Origin: Granulicella cerasi
Lineage (GTDB): Bacteria; Acidobacteriota; Terriglobia; Terriglobales; Acidobacteriaceae
Length of the DNA: 64,000 nt
Direction: 5' to 3'
NCBI RefSeq assembly: GCF_025685575.1
Contig: NZ_JAGSYD010000003.1
Location: forward strand, 496,001 to 560,000
Below the pieces are notes generated by a model, which made no database searches, was not told where the DNA came from, and was given only the letters and a program-made list of their open reading frames with translations. Position numbers and translations under genes: made by a program. Positions within the stretch are counted from its first letter, which is position 1, and each line of letters opens with the position of its first letter. Shown here piece by piece: positions 54,019-61,624 of the stretch.

Positions 54019-57000
54019 TTAGAAGTTCAGCTTCATCGCCAATTGAATGCGTCGCGGCTCGCGGACCGAAGATACATAGCCGAATGCGGCTCCCGCAGTT
54101 GCCGTGCCTGTTGCCGTCACAAGACCTTGCGGGTTCGTGTGATTGAAAGTGTTGAAGCTCTCTACGCGGAACTGCCCGCCGAAGCGCCGCGTGAACTTCA
54201 TGTTGCGCGACATCGAGAGGTCCCACTGCTGGAAGCCAGGGCCGATCATCGACGTCGGCTTCGCATTACCTACGCGGACCTGACCGCTCGGCACCTCGGC
54301 ATATGCAGCCGTGTTGAACCACTTATCGAGCGTGTGCGGCGCGTTCTTATTGGGGTCGCTGATCCTGTCAGGACGCAGCGTAACGATACTGCTCACGCCG
54401 AGCACGCCCATCTGCGCGGGATCCTGTCCGCTACCCGACGTCACCGCTGTTGCGAGACCGGCGTCGAAGCTCGCCGTGCCGCTCAGCTGCCAGTTTGCGA
54501 AGATCGCGTGCGCCACGCTCGTCTTCTTCCCGAGCCGGAAGGGGATGTGATACACGAAGCTCGCGACGAAGACCTGCGCGCGATTGAAGTTCGCCACCGC
54601 GTACTCTGCGTGCGGGTCATAGTGATTTTGAGGAGCGCTGTTGCGGTCCGTGCTCGCGTCGGTCAACGTCTTCTGCCAGGTGTAAGCGAGTCGAATGGAA
54701 GAGCCATCCGACGTACGACGCTCCATCGCAGCCTGCAACGAGTTGTAGTTCGAACCGTAGTTGCTCTGCACCGCGTTGATGGACGTGTAGCCGACATACG
54801 GACGATACGGATTCACATTCGAGGAGGTGCCCGTGCTGAGCGGAGTCGTGATGCCGGTCTGTGCAGCGTACTGCCCCGGGCGAAGCGTATTGATATCCGC
54901 GATGCCGAGAAGGTGCGTTCCCTTCGAGCCGTAGTAGCCGAGATCAAAGATTGTCGACTTGCCGAGTTGCTGCTGAATATCGAGGCTGTACTGCTCGGTA
55001 TACGGCAAACGTGTTGGGATCGGTGTCGCGCGCAGCCCCGGTATCGAGTTATTCGTCGTGCCCGCGGCAGGGTCAGCGAACGTCGTATTCTGCACCGTCA
55101 GGTTGTTCAGGAACGGAGCGTTGGTGAAGATGTTGTTCTCGTAGATGCCCGTCAGCGTCGAGTCCCACACGAGACCCCAGCCGCCACGAACGGCGGTGGT
55201 ATTGCTGGGGAACGGGCTCCACGCAAAGCCGAGACGTGGCGAGAACTTTCCACCCGACTCCGGTCCAACCTTGCTGCCCCACGGCGAGTTGAGGTTGTTG
55301 ACGATGATGCCGTTGTAGGGATCACCCGTTCCCGGAATATAGGTGGACGGCGTACCCGTCACAAGCGTCGGAGCATTCGCCGGGATGAACTTATCGGCGT
55401 CGAAGTTCGTGAGCATGTTCTTCGCGTCCCACGGCTGACGGAACTGCGAGTAACGAACGCCAACATTGAGCGTCAGCTGCGGAAGGACGCGATAGTCGTC
55501 CTGCGCGTAGAACTCGTACTCGGTCTTGCGAATGTCAGGACGCAGATCGAGCGAAGTTTGCGTGAAGGTTGCGTTGATACCGAGCAGGAAGTTCGCCCAC
55601 GTCTGCTCTGAGCTGATGCCGCCCGGCGCAAGCGCCGTGGTTGCGAAGGCGAAGTTGCCGGCGTTCGTGCTGGCGTTATTTTCGGTCTTCTCGTAGTAGT
55701 TATAGGTCGCACCGAACTTCAATGTCTGGCGGCCGGTAGCAAACGTCACGTTATCGAAACCGTTGAAGTTACGGCTGTAGTTGTCGTAGTCACCGAAGCC
55801 CTTCACCGCATTGAAGCCGGTGATCGAAATGCCCGGGATCGAGTCAACCGTGCTGCGGAACGGGAGCGTGACGTTCACGTCCGGCGAGTTCTTCTTCGCC
55901 ATCAACCCGATGGGCTGGCTGAAGCGGCGTCCTGTGGTGTACGCAAAGGCCACTTCATTCAGCAGGGTCGGACGAATCACCGAGGTAAGGCGCGCCATGA
56001 TGTTGCCGCCCGGCGAGGACGACTGCGTTGTTGACGCATTCGGGATCGTCGCGTTGATCTGGTAGCCATAAGGCTCCACCGTATTGATAGCATCGCGGAT
56101 GTAGCGGACCGTCATCGACTCGCGCGGCGAAAAAGAATGATCGAAGCGCGCAAGTTCCTGGTGCAGGTCATAGATAGAGCGGCCGGTGGAGATGAGGAGA
56201 TAGCTGGTCGGCGTTCCATCAGGAATCTTGCTGTAAACGTCCTTGATGTATTCCTGCGCGATCGGGCTGATGTTCGTGATGTTCGTCGTATAAGCGCCCG
56301 GCGTACATGCGGTAGCCTTCGCGGTCGTAAAGCTCGTACAGACCTGATGGGTGAAGATGCCCTTCTTCAGGTCAGCCGTCGGTGCAAGACCACCACCCTG
56401 CGTCTGGTACTGAAGAATGCGGCGCGCCTCTTCCGAGAAGAAGAAGAACGTATCGTGCATCTTCGGCACGGGTCCGCCCACCGAACCGCCGAAGTCGTTG
56501 TAGCGCAGCGGCGGTCGCACAATGCCCTTGTGGTTGTTGAGTGCGCTGTTGGCGTTCAGCACATCGTTACGGAAGAACTCATACAAGTCGCCGTGATACT
56601 TGCTGCCACCGGCGACCGTGATGACATTGACCTGCGACGCAGCGTTGCGGCCATACTCCGCGCTGTAAACACCGCGTGTCACCTTGAACTCTGCAATCGC
56701 ATCGATCGAAGGCGTATTGACGAGCGTCGTGTTTGCACCGCGATCGAGGTTGTCCGCGCCGTCGAGCAGGAATGCATTGGCCGATACGCGTCCGCCGTTC
56801 AGCGAATACGTCAGCGAGTTCACGCTGCCGGTCGGGTTCACCGCGCCGATCGTCAACTCGTCGCTACCGGCAGTGTTCGTCACGCCTGGCAGCAATGCCA
56901 GCAAACCGAGGAAGTTGCGGTTGACGATGGAAAGCTGCTGCACTTCACTGCGCGAAATGATCTGCTCCGACGCCGAAGTTTGCGTCTGCACCTGCACCGC

Positions 57001-57417
57001 ATCAGCATTCACGGTGATGACTTCATCCGCCGCGCCCGGCACCATCTTGATCGCGAAATTCAAGCGATCCGATACGTGCAGCTCAATGCTCGTCTGGTCG
57101 ACAGATCGGAAGCCCGTGGCCGAGATGTGAATCGCATAGTGACCCACCGGCAGCAATGTGGCGTTGAACTCAGCCTCGCCGTTCGTCTTCAGCGAACGGA
57201 TCTTCTGCTTCGTATCGGTGTTGATCACGTCTACGCGCGCTCCCGGCAACAGCCCGCCGGTGGAGTCCGTCACGCGTCCGACGATGGTTCCCGTGATCTC
57301 CTGCGAGACCGCCGGAGCGCTCGCCAGAAGCGACGACCCCACACACGCCGCGCCGAAAATCAGCGGGCGAAATACTTGCTTTGCGCGACCTCTGCCAGAA
57401 GACAGGAAGAACAGCAT
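54019..57417 (-). CDS. TonB-dependent receptor, Oar-like, with carboxypeptidase-regulatory domain
   Basis: 1132 residues, complete. After the signal peptide (about 1-39) comes a carboxypeptidase-regulatory-like domain (TGTIVGRVTDSTGGLLPGARVDVIN, HYAIHISATGFRS). A plug follows (SEQIISRSEVQQLSIVNRNFLGLLALLPGV; EFKVTRGVYSAEYGRNAASQVNVIT), then a long barrel, and the C-terminus is QLAMKLNF. A GntR-type palindrome lies 36 bp upstream. Followed by a propeller lipoprotein gene. Together with the chitinase block upstream this suggests uptake of chito-oligosaccharides, but other ligands are possible. Confidence 0.94.
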   Translation of the reverse strand: MLFFLSSGRGRAKQVFRPLIFGAACVGSSLLASAPAVSQEITGTIVGRVTDSTGGLLPGARVDVINTDTKQKIRSLKTNGEAEFNATLLPVGHYAIHISATGFRSVDQTSIELHVSDRLNFAIKMVPGAADEVITVNADAVQVQTQTSASEQIISRSEVQQLSIVNRNFLGLLALLPGVTNTAGSDELTIGAVNPTGSVNSLTYSLNGGRVSANAFLLDGADNLDRGANTTLVNTPSIDAIAEFKVTRGVYSAEYGRNAASQVNVITVAGGSKYHGDLYEFFRNDVLNANSALNNHKGIVRPPLRYNDFGGSVGGPVPKMHDTFFFFSEEARRILQYQTQGGGLAPTADLKKGIFTHQVCTSFTTAKATACTPGAYTTNITNISPIAQEYIKDVYSKIPDGTPTSYLLISTGRSIYDLHQELARFDHSFSPRESMTVRYIRDAINTVEPYGYQINATIPNASTTQSSSPGGNIMARLTSVIRPTLLNEVAFAYTTGRRFSQPIGLMAKKNSPDVNVTLPFRSTVDSIPGISITGFNAVKGFGDYDNYSRNFNGFDNVTFATGRQTLKFGATYNYYEKTENNASTNAGNFAFATTALAPGGISSEQTWANFLLGINATFTQTSLDLRPDIRKTEYEFYAQDDYRVLPQLTLNVGVRYSQFRQPWDAKNMLTNFDADKFIPANAPTLVTGTPSTYIPGTGDPYNGIIVNNLNSPWGSKVGPESGGKFSPRLGFAWSPFPSNTTAVRGGWGLVWDSTLTGIYENNIFTNAPFLNNLTVQNTTFADPAAGTTNNSIPGLRATPIPTRLPYTEQYSLDIQQQLGKSTIFDLGYYGSKGTHLLGIADINTLRPGQYAAQTGITTPLSTGTSSNVNPYRPYVGYTSINAVQSNYGSNYNSLQAAMERRTSDGSSIRLAYTWQKTLTDASTDRNSAPQNHYDPHAEYAVANFNRAQVFVASFVYHIPFRLGKKTSVAHAIFANWQLSGTASFDAGLATAVTSGSGQDPAQMGVLGVSSIVTLRPDRISDPNKNAPHTLDKWFNTAAYAEVPSGQVRVGNAKPTSMIGPGFQQWDLSMSRNMKFTRRFGGQFRVESFNTFNHTNPQGLVTATGTATAGAAFGYVSSVREPRRIQLAMKLNF

Positions 57418-57453
57418 GGAGCAACTCCGATTGCAGGTGAGTAACTGTCCTCT

Positions 57454-57467
57454 ACTGATATGTCAGT
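57454..57467. promoter_or_regulatory. GntR-type operator 2 (upstream of the Oar-type receptor)
   Basis: ACTGATATGTCAGT with the core TGATATGTCA (57456-57465), one base different from the TGATATATCA core before gntR. The flanking AC...GT extends the dyad. 36 bp before the receptor start. Confidence 0.65.
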
Positions 57468-57716
57468 GATACACGGATGTCAACAGATTTTTACATTTCG
57501 TTACGACAGTGACCGGAATAACGAGTGCTTCGCTCAAAATGAGCGAATGTGCCGCCGCTCGCCGCAGTTTGAGCGCGGGCGCGGATTTGATATTGATCGA
57601 TTTCGGACGCGGCTCTCGACGGACTCCAGGGCGCGCACGAAGCCACCCCGCATCAGCATCAAGTCGGAGCGTTTATTGCCCTGATGAGGGTGGGTACCTG
57701 CCTTGAGCGCTGCCGC

Positions 57717-58133
57717 TTATTCGCCGATCAGGTGCAGAACGATTTCGCGACGGTGCGGGTGCACGCGATGCTCGAAGAGGTAAATACCCTGCCACGTCCC
57801 CAGCGCCATGCGACCGTTTACGAACGGGATGGAGAGCTGAACCTGCGTAAGCGCCGTCTTCAGATGAGCGGGCATATCGTCCGCGCCTTCGTAGTTGTGC
57901 TCGTAAGGGCCATCGTCTGGGGCGATCTGGTCGAAGTAAGCGCGGATGTCGGTCCGCACCGTGGGGTCAGCGTTTTCCTGAATCAGCAGCGACGCCGACG
58001 TGTGCCGGCAGAAAACCGTGACCAGTCCCGTCCGCATCTCCTGACGCCCTGCCCACTCGGCCACGCTTGGAGTGAACTCGTAGAGTCCCTTCCCACGCGT
58101 GGCGATTTCCAGCTTGTGCACAGCCTGCTTCAA
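57717..58133 (-). CDS. YjbQ-family protein (UPF0047)
   Basis: 138 residues, the usual size of the YjbQ family, for which a weak thiamine-phosphate-synthase activity has been reported. The signature LVTVFCRHTSASLLIQENADPTVRTDI has the conserved His and Asn, and MALGTWQGIYLFEHR is the other family motif. Cytoplasmic trimer expected. It sits alone between the receptor gene and the two-component system, all leftward; physiological role uncertain. Confidence 0.9.
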   Translation of the reverse strand: MKQAVHKLEIATRGKGLYEFTPSVAEWAGRQEMRTGLVTVFCRHTSASLLIQENADPTVRTDIRAYFDQIAPDDGPYEHNYEGADDMPAHLKTALTQVQLSIPFVNGRMALGTWQGIYLFEHRVHPHRREIVLHLIGE

Positions 58134-58171
58134 GTCCGCCCCCTTTGGCAGTATAAGGGGAGCCAGCGACC

Positions 58172-59551
58172 TTAGGCCGATCGAGTCGCGGCCTCCTGCC
58201 GCAGCCTGATCGCGATGCGCAGTCCACCACCAGAGCGGTTGTGAGCCGAGATACCTCCGTGGTGCAGGCGCGCCGCGCGCTCGGCGATCGAAAGCCCCAG
58301 GCCGAATCCGCCCGTAGAGCTGCCGCGTGCAGAGTCCGTCCGGAAGAAGGCGCGGAACAACATCGCCAGGCTCTCCTCGGGCACGCCGGGGCCGCGATCA
58401 GCGACCTCGATCGTCACAAAGCTGGATGGCCTGGCCGCGCGGTCCTTTGAGCTCTGCCGGAGGCTCTCGGAGCCGAGCGCGATCTCCACCTCCGTCCCCG
58501 GATGCGTGTAGCGGATCGCATTCCGCGCCACGTTCTCCACCATGCGGCGCAGCAGCTCGGCGTTGCCGTCCACGAAGAGCGGCGAGGTGGGCACGCGGAG
58601 GTTCACACTGCACTGTCGGCGCTCGGCTTCGAATCGCAGGTCCGGCATCATCGACTCGACGAGTTCGCGGACCTCGATGCGCTCACGGGATGCGATCTCC
58701 TGCGTGCTTTCCATCAGCGAAAGCGTCAGCATCTGGCCGATCAGATCGTTCACGCGCTCCGCTTCAATCTCCATGCGATCGAGCTCGGGCAACGGCGCAC
58801 CGCTCTGCTCGCGCGCCATTTCAAGCGCAAGCCGCAGCCGGGCCAGCGGCGACCGAAGCTCGTGGCTCACATCGCGCACGAGCATCTTCTGCGCCTCCAT
58901 CAAGCCGCTGATGCGGTCTGCCATGTAGTTGAAGTCGAGCATCAGACTCCGCACATCAGCACCGCCCCATCCACTGAAGCGACCCTTGGATACCGGCAGC
59001 CGTACCGAGAGATCGCCTGCAGAGAAGTCACGAAACGCTCTCGACAATGCGCGCACCGGCAACGTCAGCAGGAACGCAAACAGGAAGGTGATGACCAACG
59101 AAACCGGCAACGCCACGCCCGGCAGATGCGGGAACCACGGACGCGGTACATACGGGCCGTGATGCAACACCACGTATTGCTGCTGCCCGAGACTCGCCGG
59201 CGTCGCCGTGATCCATTCGCTTCCATGGTGCAAACCCACGACGTGATTGCTGCGCACAGAATCGCGCACCAGCTCTACCGTTTTTGCATCGAGAGCCGCG
59301 CCGCACATCGTTTGCCCGGACGTGTTCGAGAGCACGTAGTACTGACGAATGCGCGGAGGAAAGTCACATCCGTGGTGTTGATAGATAGCGACGACTGACT
59401 CGTTGACCTGCTCCGCATCCTGCTGAGAGAACGCAAAGATGTTTTCGAGCGAACCATGCGCGCCGTCGGGGTTCAGCGCAGTCGCCACAAGGAAGATGCC
59501 GATCGTCACCAGCCAGAACGCGACGAACATCTGCAGGAAGAATGTCCGCAT
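58172..59551 (-). CDS. CpxA-like sensor histidine kinase
   Basis: 459 residues. Two membrane helices (MFVAFWLVTIGIFLVATAL and VALPVSLVITFLFAFLLTLPV) enclose a periplasmic sensor of about 120 residues. Then HAMP (LSRAFRDFSAGDLSVRLPVSKG), HisKA with His230 (DVSHELRSPLARLRL), and HATPase (NVARNAIRYT, DRGPGVPEE, GFGLGLSIAERAA). The ATG directly follows the response-regulator stop (TAA-ATG). It should phosphorylate that regulator. The divergent RND pump is the likely target, so the signal may be envelope stress or a toxic compound. Confidence 0.94.
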   Translation of the reverse strand: MRTFFLQMFVAFWLVTIGIFLVATALNPDGAHGSLENIFAFSQQDAEQVNESVVAIYQHHGCDFPPRIRQYYVLSNTSGQTMCGAALDAKTVELVRDSVRSNHVVGLHHGSEWITATPASLGQQQYVVLHHGPYVPRPWFPHLPGVALPVSLVITFLFAFLLTLPVRALSRAFRDFSAGDLSVRLPVSKGRFSGWGGADVRSLMLDFNYMADRISGLMEAQKMLVRDVSHELRSPLARLRLALEMAREQSGAPLPELDRMEIEAERVNDLIGQMLTLSLMESTQEIASRERIEVRELVESMMPDLRFEAERRQCSVNLRVPTSPLFVDGNAELLRRMVENVARNAIRYTHPGTEVEIALGSESLRQSSKDRAARPSSFVTIEVADRGPGVPEESLAMLFRAFFRTDSARGSSTGGFGLGLSIAERAARLHHGGISAHNRSGGGLRIAIRLRQEAATRSA

Positions 59552-60268
59552 TTATCGCTCCCCGCCATCGCCTTCCGGCACGAAGATGTAACCGCTGTTG
59601 CGCACCGAACGAATGCCGCCGTGAAAGCCTGCAAGCTGCTCGAGCTTGCGTCGCAAGCGCGAGACGGTCATGTCCACGGTGCGATCGAAGGGGCGAGACG
59701 CGCGCTCAAAAACCGTCAGCGAAAGCTCATCGCGGCTGATCACCTCATGCGCTCTCTCAAGAAAGAATTGCAGCAACATGAACTCCGCATCCGTGAGCGG
59801 CACAAGTCGCTGACGAAACGAGATCGCACGCTTTAGCGAATCGACACTGAAGCCGCTCACCTCGGTGGACGATGCGGTCTTCTCTGCGGTCGCCTGTGAG
59901 CGCCGCAGAATCGCTTTCATCCTCGCCATCAACTCGCGCGGGTTGAACGGCTTACCAAGATAGTCGTCCGCGCCGAGCTCGAGGCCGACGATGCGATCGA
60001 TCTCTTCTCCGCGAGCGGTGAGCAAGAGCACGCGATGAGAATGCGCCTTATGCAGTCGGCGAAGCACCTCGAAGCCATCCATATCGGGCAGCATCACATC
60101 GACGATCACGAGGTGGGGCATTAGCGATGCCGCGGAGGCAAGTCCAGCTTCACCGGAGTGGGCCGTGGAGACGCTCCAGCCATGCGAGCCCAGATAGCTG
60201 CTGAGCATCTCGCAGAGCTCGACATCGTCATCCACAATCAGCACCGAGTCTGCTCCACTAGACGCCAT
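59552..60268 (-). CDS. OmpR-family response regulator (CpxR-like)
   Basis: 238 residues. Receiver: IVDDDVEL acidic pocket, phospho-Asp57 (LVIVDVMLPDMDG), the Lys in LGKPFNPREL. The C-terminal winged helix reads LVPLTDAEFMLLQFFLERAHEVISRDELSLTVF and VDMTVSRLRRKLE. GAGGAG precedes the start. Three direct hexamers with 10-bp spacing in the 150-bp divergent region are the expected kind of binding site. Confidence 0.94.
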   Translation of the reverse strand: MASSGADSVLIVDDDVELCEMLSSYLGSHGWSVSTAHSGEAGLASAASLMPHLVIVDVMLPDMDGFEVLRRLHKAHSHRVLLLTARGEEIDRIVGLELGADDYLGKPFNPRELMARMKAILRRSQATAEKTASSTEVSGFSVDSLKRAISFRQRLVPLTDAEFMLLQFFLERAHEVISRDELSLTVFERASRPFDRTVDMTVSRLRRKLEQLAGFHGGIRSVRNSGYIFVPEGDGGER

Positions 60269-60297
60269 CGCTCGCGGTTCTCCTCATCGCTGTCTAT

Positions 60298-60354
60298 TGT
60301 CACGCAAAATCATGCCACTTTACCGGTCGTGACAAAGTGTTACAAACCGTGACG
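60298..60354. promoter_or_regulatory. tandem OmpR-type binding repeats between the two-component and efflux genes
   Basis: GTGACA (60329-60334), GTTACA (60339-60344) and GTGACG (60349-60354) repeat with a period of exactly 10 bp. An inverted copy, TGTCAC, lies at 60298-60303 facing the regulator gene. One-turn direct repeats are the usual layout for OmpR/PhoB-class regulators. Confidence 0.65.
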
Positions 60355-60418
60355 TTCGTGCTTCCGACTACCGCGTCTCCTTAGAGAGCGAGCTCTCTCG
60401 CGAGAGGACGGCACCCTG

Positions 60419-61624
60419 ATGGCAGAACCGGCAGCCCTGAACACAACCCAGCCTACGCATTCACCCCAACGCAAACATCGTTGGCTTGCCTGGCTCCTCG
60501 GCGTGGTCGTCGTGCTGCTGTTGCTCGTGCCGCTCTTCCTGCACTCCAAGGACGCAACACCAGCTGGCCCGCCTGCCGGCGCTGGCACCTCCGTCACCGT
60601 CGAGGCCGTGAAGCAAGGATCGATGGATGTCTTCCTCGATGCCCTCGGCACGGTCACGCCGCTGCAGACCGTGAACGTATACAGCCAGGCCAGCGGTCGA
60701 GTCATGGCGGTCAACTACCGCGAGGGGCAGATGGTGCAGAAAGGACAATCTCTCGTAGAGATCGACCCGCGCCCTGTAGAAGCGCAACTGCAACAGGCTC
60801 TCGGCACCCTGGCGAAAGACCGCTCCGCACTCGAGCAGGACAAGGTGAATCTCAAGCGCTATCAGGACGCGCTTGCCGGCAACGCCATCGCGCAGCAGAC
60901 GGTCTTCGACGCAGAAGCCACCGTGCGACAGGCCGAAGGCACCGTGCAAAACGACGAAGGCTCCGTTGCCTACTATCGCGTGCAGCTTTCTTACTGCCAC
61001 ATCGTCGCGCCCATCTCCGGACGCATCGGCCTGCGCCTCGTAGACCCCGGCAACACCATCTTCTCCGGCAGCAGTTCCACCATCGCGACGATCACGCAAC
61101 TGAACCCGATCACAACGGTCTTCTCCATCGCCGAAGACCACATGCCAGCCGTACAGAAACAGATCCAGCAGCAGAAGGACGGACTGCGCGTAGATCTCTA
61201 CGATCGCGCGCTGGAAAACAAACTTTCCACGGGTAAGCTGCTCACCTTTGACAACCAGGTAGACACCTCCACCGGCACCGTTCGCCTGCGTGCACAGTTC
61301 GACAACCAGTCCAATACGCTCTTCCCCAATCAGTTCGTCAATGCGCGACTCGAAGTGAATCGTCTTGAGAACGCGAAGATCGTCAGCACCGCAGCCGTGC
61401 AGTACAACGGTCAGCAGGCGTTCGTCTACACCATCGACCCGGCCAACAAGGTGCATCTGCAGAACGTCACCGTCATCAACACCGAAGGCAATCAGTCCGC
61501 CATCGATGGCATCAATGTCGGCGAGCGCGTCGTCACCAGCAACTTCGACCGCATTCAGGACGGCGGTAGCGTCTCCATCCAAGGCGCAAAGCCCGCCACG
61601 AAGACGACAGGACAAGCACGATGA
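60419..61624 (+). CDS. RND efflux periplasmic adaptor (MdtA-like membrane fusion protein)
   Basis: 401 residues. One N-terminal membrane anchor (LAWLLGVVVVLLLLVPLFL), lipoyl-half motifs (QTVNVYSQASGRVMAVNYREGQMVQKGQSLVEID), an alpha-helical hairpin and the second lipoyl half (YYRVQLSYCHIVAPISGRIG). Then the beta-barrel (TVFSIAEDHMPAVQKQI; GTVRLRAQFDNQSNTLFPNQFV) and the membrane-proximal domain. TVFSIAED and LFPNQFVNARL are MdtA/AcrA-type. It overlaps the permease start (ATGA). Divergent from the CpxAR-like genes, which probably control it. Confidence 0.94.
   Translation: MAEPAALNTTQPTHSPQRKHRWLAWLLGVVVVLLLLVPLFLHSKDATPAGPPAGAGTSVTVEAVKQGSMDVFLDALGTVTPLQTVNVYSQASGRVMAVNYREGQMVQKGQSLVEIDPRPVEAQLQQALGTLAKDRSALEQDKVNLKRYQDALAGNAIAQQTVFDAEATVRQAEGTVQNDEGSVAYYRVQLSYCHIVAPISGRIGLRLVDPGNTIFSGSSSTIATITQLNPITTVFSIAEDHMPAVQKQIQQQKDGLRVDLYDRALENKLSTGKLLTFDNQVDTSTGTVRLRAQFDNQSNTLFPNQFVNARLEVNRLENAKIVSTAAVQYNGQQAFVYTIDPANKVHLQNVTVINTEGNQSAIDGINVGERVVTSNFDRIQDGGSVSIQGAKPATKTTGQAR

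Noticed and set aside
60395..60406. CTCTCGCGAGAG palindrome just before the mdtA-like start as an operator
   Set aside because: It overlaps the ribosome binding region and no matching copy was found elsewhere; the 10-bp phased hexamers are a better candidate.
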